Assembly (NCBI RefSeq): GCF_013911645.1
Contig: NZ_JACESV010000002.1
Location: 1-64,000, forward strand
From: Allomuricauda sp.
GTDB taxonomy: Bacteria; Bacteroidota; Bacteroidia; Flavobacteriales; Flavobacteriaceae
DNA length: 64,000 bases
Direction: 5' to 3'
Both the position numbers and the translations under genes were made by a program. How positions within the stretch are numbered: the stretch's first letter is position 1; every line of letters starts with the position of its first letter. Shown here one piece after another: positions 6,512 through 15,706 of this stretch. The notes under the pieces are model-generated. The model had not been told where the DNA came from. It saw nothing but the letters and a program-made list of their open reading frames with translations, and ran no database searches.

Positions 6512-7855
6512 CTAAAAATTGATCACACTGTCCAATGCCTCATCGGCTTCCTTATGGATAAAATTGGCTTGGTAGTTCAAGGTAGTTTTTAAATCGCTAT
6601 GGCGATAGAGTTTTTGAAGCATCAACGGATGAATCTTGTCTCCGGCAATATTCCCAAAACTGTGACGCGCAATATGGTTTGAAAGGGGTTTTTCTATTTC
6701 ACAGAGCTCAGCGATTCGCCTGAGATATTTATTACATAGTTTTGTTGCATTTCTTGTTTTTACAAAAACAGCTTTGGTGTCCTTGGGATTGACATCCTTT
6801 AGAAAGGTAAAAACATAGCCATTATTTAACTCTTTGTCATTCGTATATAAATCCAAAATGACCTGCGCTTTATCCGGGATTTTTAAGCTTACCGGTTTAG
6901 AGTTTTTGCTCATAACATAGAACAAGCGATTGTTTTTAAAATCACTCCACTTAATCTGTACAATATCCGAAATACGTATTCCGGCAAAATAAAACGCCAT
7001 TAACCATACATTACGCGTGTGCCAAATAGAAGTCCCTGGCTCTAACTCCAATTGCTCGATACTTTGAACTTCTTTAATCGTCAGACCGATTTTATGGCCT
7101 GAACCAATCCTTATTTTTTCCTTGTCACCAGCAAAGGGGTAGTATTTAGATGGAACTATTCCGTCTTTTATAGCTACATTGAACAAGGTACGGATAAAGA
7201 TAAGTTGATTAGTTATGGTTCGTTCTTTATGCCCGAGATAAATAGCACAAAAATTCTTAAACTTTTCAATAAAGCGCTCATTGATATCTATAAATCTAAG
7301 TGAGGGTTTGTTTTTGAAATAACGTACGGAATCATAAAAATCGGTTTTCGATTTTCGTCCATCACTGATGCGTTTTTTTCTTCGGCTTTTAATGCGTTCA
7401 ATGATTTCATCCTTCTTCAAGGAGCGTTTAAGGTTTAAAAATTCATCAATATTGAAAAGAATTGACATCTCGGCCTTGGCAACAGAAATGGTTCCCCTAT
7501 CGTATTTATCCTTTATACGTTCTGCCGCTAGAACAAAAAATGGTTTTTCCCCTTCTACTCCCTTCAATTTTTGCTTCGCCTGTTTTGGAGTTAGGCTTTC
7601 TTCCTTCAAATCAAAATAAATATCATTGGCCTCTATCATCTTTTTCATAAGAAAGTTGTTCAACTTTTTATAATTGGGATGTGATCTTTTAACCGTGGAA
7701 GTAGTTTTATTCCAATCCTTTTCAAGGATGTACTGGCCCAAAAACCGATAACTTGTTCTGTAATTATCACTTATTCGCAATGCAAGTGGCGCTGAACCGT
7801 CCTTTCTTTCTTTATTTTTTCGTCGAACAATCTTAATACTGGCCATAATTCTCAT
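6512..7855 (-). CDS. Tyrosine recombinase (integrase) of an integrative element
   Basis: A 447-residue tyrosine recombinase of the Bacteroidota type: N-terminal arm-binding domain (residues 1-90), core-binding SAM-like domain (105-235) and catalytic domain (255-440). The catalytic set is visible: R294 in AGIRISD, K317/K320 in MSKNSK, H394 and R397 in HIARHSF, H419 in YRHSDL and the nucleophile Y428 in TTLNYQ. Translation may begin at the fourth codon (MASIKIVRRK, 7846), the usual family start. It should insert and excise the element by recombining at the tRNA 3' end found about 165 bases upstream of its start. It is flanked by a 17-bp direct repeat. All catalytic residues are present, so the enzyme may still work although the cargo is decaying. 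Confidence 0.92.
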   Translation of the reverse strand: MRIMASIKIVRRKNKERKDGSAPLALRISDNYRTSYRFLGQYILEKDWNKTTSTVKRSHPNYKKLNNFLMKKMIEANDIYFDLKEESLTPKQAKQKLKGVEGEKPFFVLAAERIKDKYDRGTISVAKAEMSILFNIDEFLNLKRSLKKDEIIERIKSRRKKRISDGRKSKTDFYDSVRYFKNKPSLRFIDINERFIEKFKNFCAIYLGHKERTITNQLIFIRTLFNVAIKDGIVPSKYYPFAGDKEKIRIGSGHKIGLTIKEVQSIEQLELEPGTSIWHTRNVWLMAFYFAGIRISDIVQIKWSDFKNNRLFYVMSKNSKPVSLKIPDKAQVILDLYTNDKELNNGYVFTFLKDVNPKDTKAVFVKTRNATKLCNKYLRRIAELCEIEKPLSNHIARHSFGNIAGDKIHPLMLQKLYRHSDLKTTLNYQANFIHKEADEALDSVINF

Positions 7856-8020
7856 CTTTTATCCTTAATAAAAGTACAACTTTTAACAAAAAAAAGGGGT
7901 ACAGAATAGGTACAGAATAATTTGATATCAAATGTATTTATTTGATATTATTTAACATTTAAAAAATATTAATTAATTAATTTTCAGTGTTTTAAGTGTT
8001 TATTGATGTATAGCTTATGA
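7856..8020. repeat. Integrase promoter region with repeated GGTACAGAAT and A/T inverted repeat
   Basis: Contains AAAAAGGGGTACAGAAT (7891-7907) and a second GGTACAGAAT (7909-7918), followed by AATTTGATATCAAAT and TTTGATATTATT, which form an A/T-rich inverted repeat near 7919-7955. This is the expected place for recombinase binding sites and for repression of the integrase promoter. Confidence 0.5.
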
Positions 8021-8067
8021 AGCTCATAACCCGAAGGTCGCTGGTTCGAGTCCAGTCCCCGCTACTA
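8021..8067 (+). tRNA. Displaced 3' end of initiator tRNA gene (attachment site)
   Basis: From the anticodon loop onward this is tRNA-fMet: CTCATAACCC gives anticodon CAU with three C residues for the G-C stem typical of initiators. The T arm is GCTGGTTCGAGTCCAGT and the acceptor strand CCCCGCT ends in ACTA. The 5' half is missing: upstream bases do not match a D arm or acceptor. It is therefore the fragment left when an element integrates into the tRNA 3' end. The functional tRNA should sit at the other end of the element, left of the window. Not a working tRNA. Confidence 0.8.
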
Positions 8068-8072
8068 GAAGT

Positions 8073-8106
8073 AAAAAAGCCGAGAAGATTTTCTCGGCTT
8101 TTTTTG
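8073..8106 (+). terminator. Intrinsic terminator of the displaced tRNA
   Basis: Stem AGCCGAGAA / TTCTCGGCT with a short loop and a run of seven or more T. It directly follows the tRNA-fMet 3' fragment and is probably the original tRNA terminator. Confidence 0.85.
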
Positions 8107-8244
8107 TATTCTCACCTCAGTCCCTCAGTTTATATAGCTTTCTAGGGGTAAACTTTTATCGGGGCTTACCTACTTTAATAGTTTGTTAACGTTTTTAACA
8201 CAGTATTTTCATAAATTGTTAATACTAATTCATCATCAATCAAA
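8107..8244 (+). promoter_or_regulatory. Upstream region of the membrane AraC regulator with conserved 20-bp element
   Basis: AGGGGTAAACTTTTATCGGG lies at 8144-8163 and ACCTA at 8168-8172. The same element with one change lies at 9758-9777 before the second AraC gene. A TTTG at 8182-8185 and TATTTTCA at 8204-8211 (18-base spacing) resemble the -33/-7 promoter pair. Confidence 0.55.
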
Positions 8245-9765
8245 ATGAGACAATCTACCAACTATATTGTCTTACTGTTTCTATGGCTAAACCTCATGTT
8301 TGCCTATGGCCTTACCCTTAACAGCGGTTATGGTGGTTTTCCTGCACCCACAGCAGAAACCTTTAAAGACTCCCTCGATTGGGCAGACTACTATTTTAAT
8401 ATTCACCGGTTTAAGGAAGCAGTACCCCTCTATAAAAAAAATCTTGATGTAACCGATAAGGAACAAAAAATTCACATCTTAAAAAAGTTAGCGCTTAGTC
8501 AGGCAGCATTGAAGAAACCAGAAGAATCAATTGGATATATATACGATTATTTCAAAATAGATTTTCAGCCCACTTTTTTATTGCACGAGGATTTTGACCA
8601 CATCAGGAACAATGAGGATTTCATCAAACTATCAGGAACCGTATTACCAAAATTCACAGGTTGGTCAATTTTTTACTTTTTTGTTTCCCTAATTGGCTTT
8701 TATGTCACCTTTATTTTATTGATCAACAAAAAAATTGACAAACAGGCGAGAATTCTGATTGCCATTTTTGTCTTTATCCATTCGCTTTTCATTTTAAATA
8801 TATGCATCAACCAGACCAATTATGTGTTCGAGTTTCCACACACCTATCTCATGTCAACTTGGTCTTCCTTTTTATATGGCCCCTTACTTTTCCTATATTT
8901 TAAGCGCGTTTCAAAGTCAACGAATCTTAAAAAAAACGACCTATGGCATTTTTTGCCCACATTGGTTTTAACTGTATATCTAATTTTTACAGTTTATGGT
9001 TTTTCAGGATCAGAAAAAGTGAACCAAATGCTGCAAAGGTTGCAAGAAGGGTTAAACCCAGGGGATTCTACCAAATTATTGTTGATGGTCGTTCTCAAAG
9101 CAACTTCATTAGGGGTTTATGCATTTTTTGTACATCTGATTTTAGCCAACAACAAAATGGGACTGAGCAAAAAAACCAGAACTTGGCAAAAAAATATCTA
9201 TTTTATACATGTAAGCTATGTAATGGTTTATATAATCTATGGTATATACATTAATATAGGGGTAAATAGTGGTGTATTCTATCATGCACCTATTGTTTTG
9301 ATGAGCACCATGGTCTTGTATGTAGGATATGCCGCTAATGTACAACCCGATGTGTTTAGCGGTTTATATGCCTATACCAATCGGCTGTTCCCAAAATATG
9401 TAAAATCCGGTCTAACAGACAGTCTTTCACAAGAGCTCAAAAAGAACCTGACTGACCTATTTCTAAAAGATAAGCTATATCGCAAAAATGACATCAATCT
9501 TGACATGGTGGCCGAAAAACTCGACACTACCCGACACAATGCCTCGCAACTCATCAACGAACATTTTAATATGAGCTTTAGGGAGTTTGTAAATTCTTAC
9601 CGTATACAAGAAGCCAAAGAACTCCTTGAAAAAGAAAATGAACTCAACATTATAGACATCGCCTACGAGGTGGGTTACAACAATAAGGTATCCTTCAACA
9701 AAGCTTTCAAAAAAGACACCCATCTCACTCCCAGCGAATACCTCAACCACTTAAAACAGGGGTAA
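8245..9765 (+). CDS. Membrane-anchored AraC-type regulator
   Basis: A 506-residue protein with a signal or first membrane segment (1-22), a soluble helical section like a short tetratricopeptide region (35-110), about seven hydrophobic segments between 134 and 365, and a cytoplasmic AraC DNA-binding domain (about 410-503, with INLDMVAEKLDTTRHNASQL, then DIAYEVGYNNKVSFNKAFKK). This layout senses something outside or in the membrane and regulates genes inside. It is the first gene to the right of the tRNA scar, so it belongs to the host chromosome. It precedes a second AraC gene and a SusC/SusD operon, its likely target region, though that is inference. Confidence 0.85.
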   Translation: MRQSTNYIVLLFLWLNLMFAYGLTLNSGYGGFPAPTAETFKDSLDWADYYFNIHRFKEAVPLYKKNLDVTDKEQKIHILKKLALSQAALKKPEESIGYIYDYFKIDFQPTFLLHEDFDHIRNNEDFIKLSGTVLPKFTGWSIFYFFVSLIGFYVTFILLINKKIDKQARILIAIFVFIHSLFILNICINQTNYVFEFPHTYLMSTWSSFLYGPLLFLYFKRVSKSTNLKKNDLWHFLPTLVLTVYLIFTVYGFSGSEKVNQMLQRLQEGLNPGDSTKLLLMVVLKATSLGVYAFFVHLILANNKMGLSKKTRTWQKNIYFIHVSYVMVYIIYGIYINIGVNSGVFYHAPIVLMSTMVLYVGYAANVQPDVFSGLYAYTNRLFPKYVKSGLTDSLSQELKKNLTDLFLKDKLYRKNDINLDMVAEKLDTTRHNASQLINEHFNMSFREFVNSYRIQEAKELLEKENELNIIDIAYEVGYNNKVSFNKAFKKDTHLTPSEYLNHLKQG

Positions 9766-9785
9766 ACTCTTATCGGGAACACCTA
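9758..9785 (+). promoter_or_regulatory. Second copy of the 20-bp AraC upstream element
   Basis: AGGGGTAAACTCTTATCGGG (9758-9777), then ACCTA at 9781-9785. It differs by one base from 8144-8163 and contains the stop codon of the first AraC gene. It lies about 63 bases before the ATG of the second AraC gene. Confidence 0.55.
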
Positions 9786-9840
9786 AAAACAGGGGTTTTA
9801 TTGCTAACTAGTGGTCATCAATCAAAAATCATCAATCATT

Positions 9841-10323
9841 ATGAAACGACTACTAAAACAACTCGTTTTTAAGTACATTGGGCAGAAGGAGCTGACCTCC
9901 GGCCCATTAAACAGTCATGAAAAGTACAAGAAGTCCGGACTTACGGAAGAAGAAGCCCTTGCTATTCGAGGGAAAATTAAAAGGGCCTTTGAGGAGGACA
10001 AGATTTACAGGAACAACACCATTTGTCTTGACGAACTTTCGGAACACATTCAAGACAATAGGTACAAGGTGTCCCAAGTAATCAATACTTACTTCTCCAA
10101 AAACTTTTATTCCTTTTTGAACGAATACAGAATAAAAGAAGCCAAACATCTTCTGGTATCGGACCCCACTTTAAGTGTAAAGGCCATTATGTACGAAGTA
10201 GGTTTCAACAGCAAGAACAGCTTTTACGGTGCCTTTAAAAAAGTAACAGGGCTTAGCCCCAACGATTACAGATCTGTTGCCACTACTGTGGATTTCAATC
10301 AAAACAACATACAGATGGCGTAG
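9841..10323 (+). CDS. Small AraC-type regulator, paralogue of the preceding DNA-binding domain
   Basis: A 160-residue protein from the ATG at 9841 (a GTG at 9811 would add ten residues). It is almost only an AraC helix-turn-helix pair (IYRNNTICLDELSEHIQDNR, then KAIMYEVGFNSKNSFYGAFK) and aligns with the C-terminal domain of the membrane regulator before it, lacking the sensor and membrane parts. Both genes share a 20-bp upstream element and similar leader text (CATCAATCAAA). It may have arisen by partial duplication and could compete with or assist its neighbour. A terminator follows. Confidence 0.8.
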   Translation: MKRLLKQLVFKYIGQKELTSGPLNSHEKYKKSGLTEEEALAIRGKIKRAFEEDKIYRNNTICLDELSEHIQDNRYKVSQVINTYFSKNFYSFLNEYRIKEAKHLLVSDPTLSVKAIMYEVGFNSKNSFYGAFKKVTGLSPNDYRSVATTVDFNQNNIQMA

Positions 10324-10355
10324 CAGAACCCATTAAATCGTTCAGAGTTATTCGC

Positions 10356-10386
10356 AAAAACCTCTTGGATTTCCAAGAGGTTTTTT
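10356..10386 (+). terminator. Intrinsic terminator
   Basis: AAAACCTCTTGGA / TCCAAGAGGTTTT stem with a two-base centre and T run, after the small AraC gene. Confidence 0.85.
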
Positions 10387-10694
10387 CACATCCCATTATC
10401 AAATTGTTATCAAATCCATTTTTATGTGTTAAAAACGGTACTTCCCCATGGGCACCCTTGCTTTTCAGGTTCTTGCCGTTTAAAAAGTACCTACTCCACG
10501 ACACTTATAAGTTGATTTGTTATGCAATTGTAAAGGTAGGGCGGTGAGAGGCTCTGCTTCTTAAAAAGACAAAATCCATTAAGTTTTGTTCACTTCCCAG
10601 AAGTATTATTTGAATTAGCTATCATTTTCCCAGTGCCGTCCACCTTTCTCAGTTGCCCTAACTCATTTCAAATTACTAACAAAACTTTATTCGT
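10387..10694 (+). other. Intergenic leader of the first SusC operon
   Basis: No gene seen. No close match to the TAnnTTTG promoter element is obvious near the SusC start, so the operon may depend on an activator such as the adjacent AraC proteins or an ECF sigma factor elsewhere (inference). Confidence 0.35.
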
Positions 10695-13600
10695 ATGAAA
10701 GTAAAGAAACTGTTTGGAGCACTGGTGGCCATGTGTCTATCGATAGTATTTGCCCATGCTCAAGAAAAAACGGTCACCGGAACGGTCACCGACCAAGAAG
10801 GGGTACCCTTGCCCGGTGTTAACATTGTTGTTAAGGGAACCGTTCGAGGCACACAGTCCGATTTTGATGGCAATTATGCTATTGAAGCCAGTGAAGGAGA
10901 TATTCTTGTATTCTCCTATTTGGGACAAAGAACGCAAGAAAGAAGTATTGGTGCAGGGAGTACCATTAACGTACAAATGGCCGAAGATGCATCCCAACTT
11001 GAAGAAGTAGTGGTAACCGCTCAAGGTATTGTTCGAGAGAAACGATCCCTAGGATACTCCGTAACCACTGTGGAATCCGACAAAGTGGAATCCAGACCGG
11101 AGGCCGACGTTGCCCGTGTATTGAACGGAAAAGTCGCCGGGGTCAACATTACATCCAATAATGGAATGTCCGGTTCAGGCACCAACATTATTATCCGTGG
11201 ATATTCCTCAGCAACACAATCCAACCAACCGTTGTTTATTGTGGACGGCATCCCTTTTGATTCTGGCACCAACACACAGACCAACTTTTTGGATGGAAAC
11301 ACCGAATCCAGTCGATTTTTAGACCTTGATCCGAACAATATAGAAAGTGTAAGTGTATTAAAAGGGTTGAGTGCAACCGTATTGTACGGTAACCGAGGTA
11401 GAAATGGTGTGATTTTAATTACCACCAAAGGTGCCGCCACAGGTGACACCCCCTCAAAAACCGAAGTTTCCGTTACACAGTCGGTATTTATGTCGAATGC
11501 AGTGCTCCCAAAATTCCAAGATAATTACGGAAGTGGGTTTCACCAAGGTTTCGGGTTTTTCTTCAGTAACTGGGGACCTCGTTTTGATCGTACAGATGAT
11601 GATGGCATAGCCACGGCAGCACAATATATTCGTACTGGTCCAAACGGAGTTGCATTGACGCGACACCCATTCAACTATATTGCCGACCCTACTCTGATTG
11701 CAGGTTACGAAGACCTTTTGGACGACGAATATCCTTATAAACCCTACAATGGCGTCGAAGAATTCTTCAGGACCGGTTATGTGTACAGTACATCCGTTAA
11801 TGTTCGCGGAGGTTCGGAAAAAGTAAACTTTAATGCCAATTATGGCCGCACAGAAGATATTGGGGTTACTCCCGGGAACAGATTATTGCGCAACAACTTT
11901 AGTTTGGGAGGCAATGCTACTTTGTCCAACAACTTTACCGTTTCAGGTGTTTTCAATTTTGCAAGGACAGGATATAAATCACCTCCAAATGCAGTAAGTA
12001 CCGGTAGTGGGGCCGCCTTTAACGGTTCTGCCATTTTTGGGGATGTGCTTTATACCCCAAGGAGTGTCGATTTAACCAACATTCCGTTCCAAGCAGCAGA
12101 TGGCAGAAGTTTATACTATCGCTCAGGAAACGATATCCAAAACCCATATTGGACCGTGGCCAACTCAAAAACCTCTCAGGAAACCGACCGTTTTACAGGA
12201 AATGTTTCCATGAGCTACGCCATTAACGATTGGATGAACCTCACCTATCGTGTTGGTTTGGATACCTACACCGAGTTAAACTCCTATGGACAAAACAAAG
12301 GTGGAGTAGATGGGCCAACCTTGGGTATTTTAAGGACATCATCAGTAAGGAACTCCATTTGGAACCATGATTTGATTCTAAGTGCTGAAAAAAGTCTTTC
12401 CGAAGATGTAAACCTTACCGCAACTTTGGGTGCCAATAGCCGTAGGGACACCTATGCACAAGATGGTATTGAAAGTCAAGGACAATTGGTGTTTGGAGTG
12501 CTCGAACACTACAACTTTACCACCCCATCATCTGTTAACTCTTTCTCTGGAGCTAATTTGAATCAAAATTTTGAGGAAAACCTAGTTGGAGTCTATTTAG
12601 ATGCAACCCTCTCATATAAAGATTTGCTCTACCTCAATGTGGTAGGAAGAAACGATTGGTCCTCAACATTGGAAAGGGAAAACAACTCCTTGTTCTATCC
12701 AGGAGCCAGTTTATCCTTTATTCCAACAACCGCATTCCCTGCACTGCAAGGAAACGTACTGAACTATGCCAAACTTAGAGTGGGCTATGGTTCCTCCGCA
12801 GGTTTCCCTACCCCATTTAATACACGGGATGTCCTCACCTTGGGCGCAAGGACCTTTGTAGATTTCAATGGCAATGTAGTATCAGGAAACACAGTTTCGG
12901 ATGTTTTGGGGAACAGGGATTTATCACCAGAGAGAGTTCAAGAACTGGAAATAGGTTTGGACACTCGATTGTTCAACAGCCTCAATTTTAATGTGAGCTT
13001 GTACCAAAAATCAACAACCGACCTGATTACCAACCGTACTTTGGACAGTTCCACAGGTTTCCGTTCCACTTTTGTTAACATTGGTGAGGTAGAGACCAAA
13101 GGTGTCGAGATTGATTACGACCTTAATCTATTAAGGGAAAGTGAAGCTGGAATAGGATTTAATCTAGCTGGAAACTTTACTGCCAACGAAACCATTGTTA
13201 CCGATTTGGCCGAAGGCACCAACAACATCCTATTGACGTTTGCCGTAGCCGGCGAAGCAGCCAACTACGCCGTGGAAGGCAGACCCTTTGGTGTTTTGCT
13301 CGGAAGCACCATTCTAAAAGATGACAATGGCAACAAAGTTGTAGGCCCAAATGGTCGCTATTTGGTAGACAATAATATTACCGAAATCGGTGACCCCAAT
13401 CCAGATTGGACCACTGCATTGATTCCAACCATTACCTTCAAAAACTTCACCCTATCGGCCAACTTACAGTATCGCCACGGCGGTGATGTTTACTCTGTAA
13501 CCACTGCAGGATTGATCGGTCGTGGTGTGGTTGATCTGGACGATCCGATCCACAGGGAGTCCAATTATATTCTACCGGGAGTTTTTGCTGACGGCACACC

Positions 13601-13937
13601 CAATAATGTTGCCATTTCGTCCACAGAATTCGGATTCAACACCCTTTTTGCCGGTGGCATCAACGAAGCAAATATTTTTGATGGCACCACTATCCGTGTC
13701 CAAGAAGCTTCATTGGGGTATTCCATTCCTAAGAAAATGTTGGATAAAACACCTTTTGGCAGTTTATCCTTTACACTATCTGGCACCAACTTATGGTACA
13801 AGGCGGTAAACTTCCCAGATAATGTTCGTTACGATACCAACTCATCAAGTACCGGTGTGGGCAACGGGCAAGGAATTGATTTCTTCACAGGCCCTTCCAC
13901 CAGAAGGTATGGTCTTACCGTAAGAGCATCATTTTAA
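10695..13937 (+). CDS. SusC/RagA-type TonB-dependent outer membrane transporter
   Basis: 1080 residues with a signal peptide ending near AHAQEKTV, an N-terminal carboxypeptidase-regulatory-like domain (about 24-105, VTGTVTDQEGVPLPGVNIVV), a TonB plug (about 125-245, with IIIRGYSSA and ATVLYGNRGRNGVILITTKG) and a 22-strand barrel ending in aromatic RRYGLTVRASF. It imports oligomers across the outer membrane using TonB energy, with the next gene product as the lid. Starts an operon with SusD and a third lipoprotein. No enzyme is encoded beside it, so the substrate cannot be named; the SusD class suggests it may not be a polysaccharide. Confidence 0.95.
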   Translation: MKVKKLFGALVAMCLSIVFAHAQEKTVTGTVTDQEGVPLPGVNIVVKGTVRGTQSDFDGNYAIEASEGDILVFSYLGQRTQERSIGAGSTINVQMAEDASQLEEVVVTAQGIVREKRSLGYSVTTVESDKVESRPEADVARVLNGKVAGVNITSNNGMSGSGTNIIIRGYSSATQSNQPLFIVDGIPFDSGTNTQTNFLDGNTESSRFLDLDPNNIESVSVLKGLSATVLYGNRGRNGVILITTKGAATGDTPSKTEVSVTQSVFMSNAVLPKFQDNYGSGFHQGFGFFFSNWGPRFDRTDDDGIATAAQYIRTGPNGVALTRHPFNYIADPTLIAGYEDLLDDEYPYKPYNGVEEFFRTGYVYSTSVNVRGGSEKVNFNANYGRTEDIGVTPGNRLLRNNFSLGGNATLSNNFTVSGVFNFARTGYKSPPNAVSTGSGAAFNGSAIFGDVLYTPRSVDLTNIPFQAADGRSLYYRSGNDIQNPYWTVANSKTSQETDRFTGNVSMSYAINDWMNLTYRVGLDTYTELNSYGQNKGGVDGPTLGILRTSSVRNSIWNHDLILSAEKSLSEDVNLTATLGANSRRDTYAQDGIESQGQLVFGVLEHYNFTTPSSVNSFSGANLNQNFEENLVGVYLDATLSYKDLLYLNVVGRNDWSSTLERENNSLFYPGASLSFIPTTAFPALQGNVLNYAKLRVGYGSSAGFPTPFNTRDVLTLGARTFVDFNGNVVSGNTVSDVLGNRDLSPERVQELEIGLDTRLFNSLNFNVSLYQKSTTDLITNRTLDSSTGFRSTFVNIGEVETKGVEIDYDLNLLRESEAGIGFNLAGNFTANETIVTDLAEGTNNILLTFAVAGEAANYAVEGRPFGVLLGSTILKDDNGNKVVGPNGRYLVDNNITEIGDPNPDWTTALIPTITFKNFTLSANLQYRHGGDVYSVTTAGLIGRGVVDLDDPIHRESNYILPGVFADGTPNNVAISSTEFGFNTLFAGGINEANIFDGTTIRVQEASLGYSIPKKMLDKTPFGSLSFTLSGTNLWYKAVNFPDNVRYDTNSSSTGVGNGQGIDFFTGPSTRRYGLTVRASF

Positions 13938-13967
13938 AAGCAGCTAACTAGAATCAAAAAATATATT

Positions 13968-15683
13968 ATGAAAAAAATATCAAATATACTAAGTCTCATA
14001 ATCGCTGCACTGACAGTTATGCTGGGCTGTGAGACCACATCCTTGGATGTTGTGGAGAGTCCGAATGCATTAAACCCTTCGCAGGCGAGCGTTGATTTCT
14101 TTCTAAATCAAATACAACTCATGACCGCGCAAATCCATTCCGGTGAAGAGGGGCGCGCCGAAAACGGCCTCAGTCAATTTGGAATGGAACCGGTAAGAAT
14201 GCAACACGGGTTTGGCCCAACGTATCGTGAAAGTTACGACCCATCGGATTTTGATAGGGTCTGGGACAATGTTTACGCAAGGGCTTTGATCGATATCAGA
14301 ACCATGAACCCCTTGGCAGAAGAAGCTGGACAATACACCCATCTTGCCATTGGGCAAATTTTAGAGGCCTACATCATGATGTCCATGGTGGATTTCTTCG
14401 GAGATGTGCCCTATTCGGAGGCAGTATCTGGCGGTGAAGGTATTCTAAACCCCACCGTGGATTCAGGAGCCTCCATCTATCAAGCAGCAGACCAACTTTT
14501 AGTCGATGCCATTGCCAACCTGAATAAAGATGAGACGTCCTTACCATCCAATGACCTTTTTTACGACGGCAACGAAAGTCAATGGAAAAAAGTCGCCAAT
14601 ACCATGCGATTGAAGCTATACCTGCAAACACGTTTGGCCAGTGCCGATGGGTTTGGGGCATCCGTTTCTACCTCGCGCATCAACGAGTTGATCAGTGGAA
14701 ACCAGTTGATTTTAGATCCTTCCGATGATTTCTTGTTCCAATGGGGCACCAACAACGCCTCCCCAGATAGTAGACATCCATATTTTGATGCCAACTACGA
14801 TGGCGCAGGGCCAAGTTCAGACTTTTATACCTGTAACTATTATATGGATTTGATGGCCAATCAGTATAGTGACCCAGACCCAAGAATACGGTACTACTTT
14901 TACCGACAACAATCAGATTATTCAGGTGCCGATGTTGTTACCAAAGAATGTGTTACGGAAATATCCTTGCCCGCTTGGTGGGATCCTTCACAACCCTATT
15001 GCTTAGTGCCCGCAACCAATGGTTTAAGCGGATATTGGGGAAGAAACCACTTGGATGATGACGGAATTCCACCAGATGACGCCTTTAGAACACTACATGG
15101 TACATACCCTGTTGGCGGACCGTTTGATGATGACTCATTTAGAAATGTGTCCGGTTCCGGAGCTATAAATGAAGGTTTGGTAGGAGCCGGTATTTCACCC
15201 ATTCTAATGTCCTCCTACACCTATTTTATGTTGGCCGAAGCAGCGTTGACATTGAACACCACTGGAAATGCCAGGGACTACTTGGAAACAGGAATCAGAC
15301 AGTCCATAGGCACCGTGGTTGACTTTGGAGCATCTTTGGCAAGTGGCACGGGATACGAACCCACCTCAACGGCCATCGACGATCATGTAGCGGAAATATT
15401 GGCCAATTATGATGTCGGGGATGATACGGACAAACTTCGCATTATTGTAGAGCAATACTTTATAGCATTGTGGTGCAACGGAATAGAGGCTTATAACACC
15501 TACAGAAGAACCGGTCAACCGGACAACCTAACTCCTGCTTTTACCACCAACGACCCGGGGCCGTTCCTAAGATCTATGTGGTATTCGCAGACCGCAGCGG
15601 ACAGCAATACGAACATTACACAGAAAAGTGCCCCTAGCACTCCTGTGTTTTGGGACACCAACCCAGACGGATTCGTTGATTGA
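13968..15683 (+). CDS. SusD/RagB-type nutrient-binding lipoprotein
   Basis: 571 residues with a lipoprotein signal (MLGC, Cys21). It has a helical tetratricopeptide-based fold with motifs of the SusD-like_2 class, e.g. GQILEAYIMMSMVDFFGDVP (residues ~126-145) and KVANTMRLKLYLQTRLA. Forms the lid over the preceding SusC transporter on the cell surface. It lies 30 bases downstream of SusC, one operon. The internal stretch with VAGLSGYWGRNHLDDDGIPP-like text is typical of this class, whose members sometimes serve peptide or unknown substrates. Confidence 0.92.
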   Translation: MKKISNILSLIIAALTVMLGCETTSLDVVESPNALNPSQASVDFFLNQIQLMTAQIHSGEEGRAENGLSQFGMEPVRMQHGFGPTYRESYDPSDFDRVWDNVYARALIDIRTMNPLAEEAGQYTHLAIGQILEAYIMMSMVDFFGDVPYSEAVSGGEGILNPTVDSGASIYQAADQLLVDAIANLNKDETSLPSNDLFYDGNESQWKKVANTMRLKLYLQTRLASADGFGASVSTSRINELISGNQLILDPSDDFLFQWGTNNASPDSRHPYFDANYDGAGPSSDFYTCNYYMDLMANQYSDPDPRIRYYFYRQQSDYSGADVVTKECVTEISLPAWWDPSQPYCLVPATNGLSGYWGRNHLDDDGIPPDDAFRTLHGTYPVGGPFDDDSFRNVSGSGAINEGLVGAGISPILMSSYTYFMLAEAALTLNTTGNARDYLETGIRQSIGTVVDFGASLASGTGYEPTSTAIDDHVAEILANYDVGDDTDKLRIIVEQYFIALWCNGIEAYNTYRRTGQPDNLTPAFTTNDPGPFLRSMWYSQTAADSNTNITQKSAPSTPVFWDTNPDGFVD

Positions 15684-15706
15684 TTCAAAACTAAAAAACA
15701 ATACAG

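Noticed and set aside
8021-8067. A functional tRNA-Met
   Set aside because: The 5' half is missing: the bases before the anticodon loop do not form a D arm or acceptor strand.
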